The notes under the pieces are model-generated. The model did no database searches. It had not been told where the DNA came from and saw only the letters and a list, made by a program, of their open reading frames with translations. Positions 60,112 to 64,000 of a stretch of 64,000 bases of DNA are shown here, in pieces. Positions within the stretch are counted from its first letter, which is position 1. The number at the start of each line of letters is the position of its first letter. A program made the translations under genes and the position numbers. The DNA lies in NCBI GenBank assembly GCA_026410415.1, contig JAPMLR010000001.1, forward strand, positions 186,001 to 250,000, in the 5' to 3' direction. Origin of the DNA: Denitratimonas yunnanensis (SeqCode). GTDB taxonomy: Bacteria > Pseudomonadota > Gammaproteobacteria > Xanthomonadales > Xanthomonadaceae.

Positions 60112-60866
60112 GCGCGATCGGCGCGGGAACCACGTTGAAGGGCGAAGTCGCTTTGGTCACGGGCGCCAGCCGCGGCATTGGCGCTGCCATTGCCGATACG
60201 CTCGCGGCGCAGGGCGCCACGGTGATCGGTACTGCAACCTCGCAATCGGGCGCCGACGCGATCAGTGCGAGACTGGCGCCTTTGGGTGGCGCAGGGCGTG
60301 TGCTGGACGTGGTCGATGGTTCCGCGATCGAGGCACTGGTGGAGTCGGTGAGCAGCGAGTTCGGGACGATTTCGATCCTCGTCAACAATGCCGGTATCAC
60401 GCGCGACAATCTGCTGATGCGCATGAAGGACGAGGACTGGCAGGCAATCCTCGACACCAATTTGTCCAGTGTCTATCGAATGTCCAAGGCGGTGATGCGC
60501 GCGATGATGAAGGCACGACGCGGCCGCATCATCAACATCGCATCGGTGATCGGCGTGACCGGCAATGCCGGACAGGCCAACTACGCGGCGGCGAAGGCGG
60601 GCATCATCGGATTTTCCAAGTCGCTGGCCAAGGAAATCGGCTCGCGCGGCATCACGGTGAACGTCGTGGCGCCCGGTTTCATCGAAACCGACATGACCCG
60701 CGACCTGCCGGAAGCCGCCAAATCGGCGATGCTGGGGCAAATTGCGCTGGGGCGGCTGGGTTCCCCGCAGGATATTGCCAATGCTGTGATGTTTCTCGCA
60801 TCGCCGTCGGCAGCCTACATCACTGGCGAGACATTGCACGTCAACGGCGGAATGCACATGGCGTGA
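60108..60866 (+). CDS. fabG: 3-oxoacyl-ACP reductase
   Basis: This 252-residue short-chain dehydrogenase reduces beta-ketoacyl-ACP with NADPH. The nucleotide motif TGASRGIG is at 18-25, and the catalytic Ser146, Tyr159 and Lys163 are in IASVIG and QANYAAAKAG. The start overlaps the fabD stop, so the genes are translationally coupled. Confidence 0.97.
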   Translation: MSAIGAGTTLKGEVALVTGASRGIGAAIADTLAAQGATVIGTATSQSGADAISARLAPLGGAGRVLDVVDGSAIEALVESVSSEFGTISILVNNAGITRDNLLMRMKDEDWQAILDTNLSSVYRMSKAVMRAMMKARRGRIINIASVIGVTGNAGQANYAAAKAGIIGFSKSLAKEIGSRGITVNVVAPGFIETDMTRDLPEAAKSAMLGQIALGRLGSPQDIANAVMFLASPSAAYITGETLHVNGGMHMA

Positions 60867-60924
60867 CGATTTATGGTGCGGCATTCCGGCAACGGAGGCT
60901 GCAACACGATTTGCGCCGGCGGCT

Positions 60925-60953
60925 GGCTCGCCTCGTCGGCGTCCACTACAATG
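60925..60953 (+). promoter_or_regulatory. Possible acpP promoter
   Basis: TACAAT at 60948-60953 is a good -10 sequence 30 bases before the acpP start, with a poor -35 (TGGCTC). A separate promoter would fit the high expression that acyl carrier protein needs. Confidence 0.35.
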
Positions 60954-60983
60954 CGCGGGCTTTTCCCGGAGGATAAACAAGCA

Positions 60984-61223
60984 ATGAGCAGCATCGAAGA
61001 GCGTGTCAAGAAGATCGTCGTGGACCAGCTGGGCGTCAAGGAGGAGGACGTGACCGCCAACGCCTCGTTCGTCGACGATCTGGGCGCTGATTCCCTCGAT
61101 ACCGTGGAGTTGGTGATGGCGCTCGAGGAAGAGTTCGAGTGCGAGATTCCGGATGAGGAAGCCGAGAAGATCACCAGCGTCCAGCAGGCGATCGACTACG
61201 TAACCGCGCACGTCAAGTCCTGA
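60984..61223 (+). CDS. acpP: Acyl carrier protein
   Basis: This 79-residue acidic helical protein carries the growing acyl chain on phosphopantetheine attached at Ser37 in [13 protein letters not shown]. The ribosome-binding site GGAGG lies 10-14 bases upstream of the ATG. The 117-base gap after fabG and its strong translational signal suggest independent high expression. Downstream is a small hairpin before fabF. Confidence 0.98.
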   Translation: MSSIEERVKKIVVDQLGVKEEDVTANASFVDDLGADSLDTVELVMALEEEFECEIPDEEAEKITSVQQAIDYVTAHVKS

Positions 61224-61249
61224 TCACTGCGGCACCTCGGCGCAGTCAT

Positions 61250-61270
61250 CTGCATCGTGCTGCGATGCAG
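61250..61270 (+). promoter_or_regulatory. Hairpin between acpP and fabF
   Basis: CTGCATCG-TGCTG-CGATGCAG is a perfect 8-bp stem with a 5-base loop. No U-tract follows, so it may be an RNA-processing or stability element and not a terminator. Confidence 0.4.
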
Positions 61271-61365
61271 GCAGTGCGCTCCGTCGGGGTGTCGTTTCGC
61301 CGCCGGGGCAATCGCACCGGCGGCTTCGTGTGTCCGCCAGTTCGCAACCACAGGAGAGTCAGCAC

Positions 61366-62601
61366 ATGACCCGTCGTGTCGTCGTCACCGGACTGGGCAT
61401 CGTTTCACCCGTCGGCAACACCATCGCGGAGGCGTGGGACGCCATCGTCCATGGTCGCTCCGGCATCGCTCAGGTCACGGGGTTCGATGCATCCACCTTC
61501 GCCACGCGCATCGCGGGCGAGGTGCGCAACTTCGACCCAACCGCCTTCGTTCCCCCGAAAGACGCCAAGAAGATGGATCCGTTCATCCACTACGGCGTCG
61601 CGGCCGCGTCGATGGCGATTGAAGATTCCGGCCTGGACATAGGCGAACACAATGCCGAGCGCATCGGCGTGATCGTCGGTTCCGGCATCGGCGGCATCCT
61701 GGGCATCGAGGAAACCGCGATCAAGTATCACGAGGGCGGCGTGCGCAAGATTTCGCCGTTCTATGTCCCCAGCACGATCATCAACATGCTGCCGGGGCAG
61801 ATCAGCATTCTGAAAGGCATCAAGGGCCCGAATTTCTCGGCGGTGTCGGCGTGCGCCACATCGAACCATTCCATCGGCACCGCGATGCGCCTCATCCAGC
61901 ACGGCGACGCCGATGTGATGGTGGCGGGCGGCGCCGAGCGTGGTTCGTCGCCCACCTCGATGGGCGGATTCTGCGCGATGAAGGCGATGTCCACGCGCAA
62001 CGACGAGCCGACCCGCGCCTCGCGGCCGTGGGACGCCGAGCGCGATGGCTTCGTGCTCGGCGACGGTGCCGGCATCCTCATTCTGGAGGAGTACGAACAC
62101 GCCAGGGCGCGCGGTGCCCGCATCTATTGCGAGTTGGCCGGCTTCGGCGCCAGTTCGGACGCCTATCACATGACCGCACCGGCGGAGAGCGGCGAAGGCG
62201 CGGCACGCTGCATGCGCGCGGCACTGCGGGATGCGGGCCTTGCACCCGAGGCCATCGGCTATCTCAACGCGCACGGGACATCCACGCCGCTGGGCGATCT
62301 GGGTGAAACCCTGGCCACCAAATCGGCATTCGGCGACCACGCCTACCGCTTGATGGTGTCCTCGACCAAATCCATGACGGGGCATCTGCTTGGCGCAGCG
62401 GGTGGCGTGGAGGCGATTTTCACGATTCTCGCGCTGCATCACGGCGTCATCCCGCCGACCATCAATCTCGATGCCCCGGGCGAGGGCTGCGATCTCGATT
62501 ACGTGCCGAATGTGGCGCGTGACGCGACGATCGATGCAGCCATGTCCAATGGTTTCGGTTTCGGCGGCACCAACGGCTCGCTCGTGTTCCGGCGCATCTG
62601 A
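61366..62601 (+). CDS. fabF: 3-oxoacyl-ACP synthase II
   Basis: This 411-residue condensing enzyme elongates acyl chains. The catalytic triad is Cys163 ([11 protein letters not shown]), His303 ([10 protein letters not shown]) and His340 ([12 protein letters not shown]). A complete ribosome-binding site, AGGAGA, precedes the ATG at 61366. It follows acpP in the usual fabD-fabG-acpP-fabF order. Confidence 0.97.
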   Translation: MTRRVVVTGLGIVSPVGNTIAEAWDAIVHGRSGIAQVTGFDASTFATRIAGEVRNFDPTAFVPPKDAKKMDPFIHYGVAAASMAIEDSGLDIGEHNAERIGVIVGSGIGGILGIEETAIKYHEGGVRKISPFYVPSTIINMLPGQISILKGIKGPNFSAVSACATSNHSIGTAMRLIQHGDADVMVAGGAERGSSPTSMGGFCAMKAMSTRNDEPTRASRPWDAERDGFVLGDGAGILILEEYEHARARGARIYCELAGFGASSDAYHMTAPAESGEGAARCMRAALRDAGLAPEAIGYLNAHGTSTPLGDLGETLATKSAFGDHAYRLMVSSTKSMTGHLLGAAGGVEAIFTILALHHGVIPPTINLDAPGEGCDLDYVPNVARDATIDAAMSNGFGFGGTNGSLVFRRI

Positions 62602-62618
62602 TACACATCGGATCGATC

Positions 62619-63980
62619 TTGCCAGTACGAAAGATCCCCGGGCAGGTCGATCCGTTGCGGCTGCATCGACAGCATCCGGCACGCTATCCATTCCTGTTGC
62701 AGAGCGCCTCGTTCGAGCCATCACGAGGGCGCTACGACGTGCTTCTCGCCTTCCCCCAATCCGGCTTGCGACTGGATCGGGACGGCGTGGTTCGCACGCT
62801 GGAAGGCGAGGTCCGGCCCGGTGCGTTTCCGGAGGTGCTGGATGCCGAGTGGCAGGTGGCGGCATCTGGTTGCGAGCGTGAGACGACACACCTTCCGTTT
62901 CACGGCGGCTGGGCACTGTTCTTCGCCTACGAGTTCGCCGGTGTCGTCGAGCCGGTTCTCGACCTGCCGGCAGCACCCGATTCGTTGCCGTTGGCGCTTG
63001 CCCTTCGTTGTCCTGCGGCGGTGATCACGGATCATATGGACGATGTCACGTGGCTGGTGGCCGAGCGTGGTCATGACGACTTGCTCGACGCAATGCAGGC
63101 GGATATCCGGTCGTGTTCGGTCGCATTCGACATCCCACCGTCGATTCCGTCCGTCAAGCGCGTCAGTGAAGACCCTGATGCTGCCTTCATCGATGGCGTC
63201 GAGCGGGCATTGGCGTACATCGCGTCTGGCGATGTTTTCCAGATAAACCTGTCGCGCCGCTGGGATCTCGAGCTTGCTGCGGAGACGACTCCGGCAGACG
63301 TATTTGCCGCGTTGCGGGCAGCGAATCCGGCACCGTTTGCCGGCCTGATCGCATGGGATGACTGGGCCGTAGCCAGTTCCTCGCCCGAACGTCTGGTGTC
63401 GGTCGATCAAGGCGTGATCGAGACGCGCCCGATCGCAGGCACGCGTGCGCGACTCGTCGGCGGCGACGATGCCGGTCGGATACGCGAACTCATCGGGCAT
63501 CCGAAGGAGCGCGCCGAGCACATCATGCTGATCGACCTGGAGCGCAACGATCTCGGGAGAATTTGCGCGCCGGGTTCAGTGGAGGTGGATGAGCTGATGG
63601 TCGTGGAAAGCTATGCCCACGTTCACCACATCGTGTCCAACGTGCGCGGGCGGCTGCGGCCGGACGTGACGCCAGGTGGCGTGCTTCGAGCGGTGTTTCC
63701 CGGCGGCACCATCACCGGTTGCCCGAAGGTGCGCTGCATGCAGATCATCGCGGAGCTCGAAGGGCAGGGGCGTGGCGCCTATACCGGCGCGTTCGGCTAT
63801 CTCGGGCATGACGGGCGCATGGATCTCAACATCCTGATCCGCACGTTGACGCTGCGGAACGGCATTGCGCGCTTCCGCGCCGGTGCCGGCATCGTGGCCG
63901 ATTCCCAGCCGCAGGCGGAGTTGGCGGAAACCCGCGCCAAGGCGCGCGGGCTGCTGCGTGCATTCGGGCTGTCAGGGTAG
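62619..63980 (+). CDS. pabB: Aminodeoxychorismate synthase component I
   Basis: This 453-residue chorismate-utilising enzyme makes aminodeoxychorismate for p-aminobenzoate and folate. The chorismate-binding core is complete: GDVFQINLSRRW, GGTITGCPKVRCMQIIAELE and GAYTGAFGYLGHDG. The loop that holds a catalytic lysine in E. coli PabB (PIKGT) reads PIAGT, as in anthranilate synthase, so TrpE activity is not fully excluded. The start is a TTG at 62619, since no ATG or GTG precedes the conserved N-terminal region. Position after fabF is that of pabB in related genomes. It ends 20 bases before the window edge. Confidence 0.85.
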   Translation: MPVRKIPGQVDPLRLHRQHPARYPFLLQSASFEPSRGRYDVLLAFPQSGLRLDRDGVVRTLEGEVRPGAFPEVLDAEWQVAASGCERETTHLPFHGGWALFFAYEFAGVVEPVLDLPAAPDSLPLALALRCPAAVITDHMDDVTWLVAERGHDDLLDAMQADIRSCSVAFDIPPSIPSVKRVSEDPDAAFIDGVERALAYIASGDVFQINLSRRWDLELAAETTPADVFAALRAANPAPFAGLIAWDDWAVASSSPERLVSVDQGVIETRPIAGTRARLVGGDDAGRIRELIGHPKERAEHIMLIDLERNDLGRICAPGSVEVDELMVVESYAHVHHIVSNVRGRLRPDVTPGGVLRAVFPGGTITGCPKVRCMQIIAELEGQGRGAYTGAFGYLGHDGRMDLNILIRTLTLRNGIARFRAGAGIVADSQPQAELAETRAKARGLLRAFGLSG

Positions 63981-64000
63981 TCCGCAGGATCCCAGTTACC

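Overview
The window is a GC-rich stretch of chromosomal DNA from a gammaproteobacterium of the Lysobacterales (Xanthomonadales). Rhodanobacteraceae-type genera (Dokdonella, Rudaea and relatives) are a plausible home, but this is inferred from gene content and order and not from a marker gene. The pointers are the blocks pilW-rodZ-yfgM-bamB-der, guaBA, thrABC, yceD-rpmF-fabHDG-acpP-fabF-pabB and TRZ hydrolase-ubiG-HAD phosphatase, plus a FimX-type regulator and secreted DUF1566 proteins. Coding density is very high, many genes overlap by 1-8 bases, and no gap reaches 300 bases. I see no insertion sequence, prophage or CRISPR array.

Layout. 1-5.7 kb: end of PilW, RodZ, YfgM, BamB, Der, and a rhodanese-MoeB fusion. 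5.7-11.6 kb: DUF1244, FolD, GuaB, GuaA, glutathione reductase. 11.6-14.9 kb: molybdenum cofactor genes mobA-fdhD diverging from moaB-moeA. 14.9-20.8 kb: AmpD-type amidase, small hydrolase, RlmKL, two secreted DUF1566 proteins, a methyltransferase. 20.8-25.9 kb: thrABC behind a threonine-rich leader peptide and a hairpin, which form an attenuator missing from simple ORF lists. 26-34.7 kb: REC-Hpt regulator, YdbH-like bridge protein with a lipoprotein that appears to fuse YnbE and YdbL, ExoD, CorC-like protein, DUF47-Pit phosphate uptake behind a possible Pho box, and a di-haem peroxidase behind a perfect FNR/ANR box. 34.7-41.5 kb: decayed 3' end of a second murU, a P-domain surface protein, then murU, amgK, an HDAC-like enzyme, a PduO adenosyltransferase, a predicted cobalamin transporter BtuM, and tRNA-Leu(UAA). 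41.6-50 kb: FimX, EpmB diverging from EF-P, TRZ hydrolase, UbiG, probable MupP, a squalene/phytoene-synthase-like protein, FolE2. 50-57 kb: moxR-DUF58-tgpA-slp, a GT39 glycosyltransferase, a coiled-coil membrane protein. 57-64 kb: fatty-acid synthesis operon and pabB.

How the genes work together. AmpD-type amidase, MupP, AmgK and MurU, in three separate places, cover most of the anhydroMurNAc recycling shunt to UDP-MurNAc. BtuM plus PduO make a compact B12 uptake and activation pair. EpmB modifies the divergently encoded EF-P. DUF47 and Pit form one phosphate-uptake unit. YdbH with the YnbE-YdbL fusion should form an inner-to-outer membrane lipid bridge. The most rewarding items to follow up are the thr attenuator, the murU remnant flanking the P-domain gene, the YnbE-YdbL fusion, the BtuM-PduO pair, and the predicted Pho and FNR control sites.
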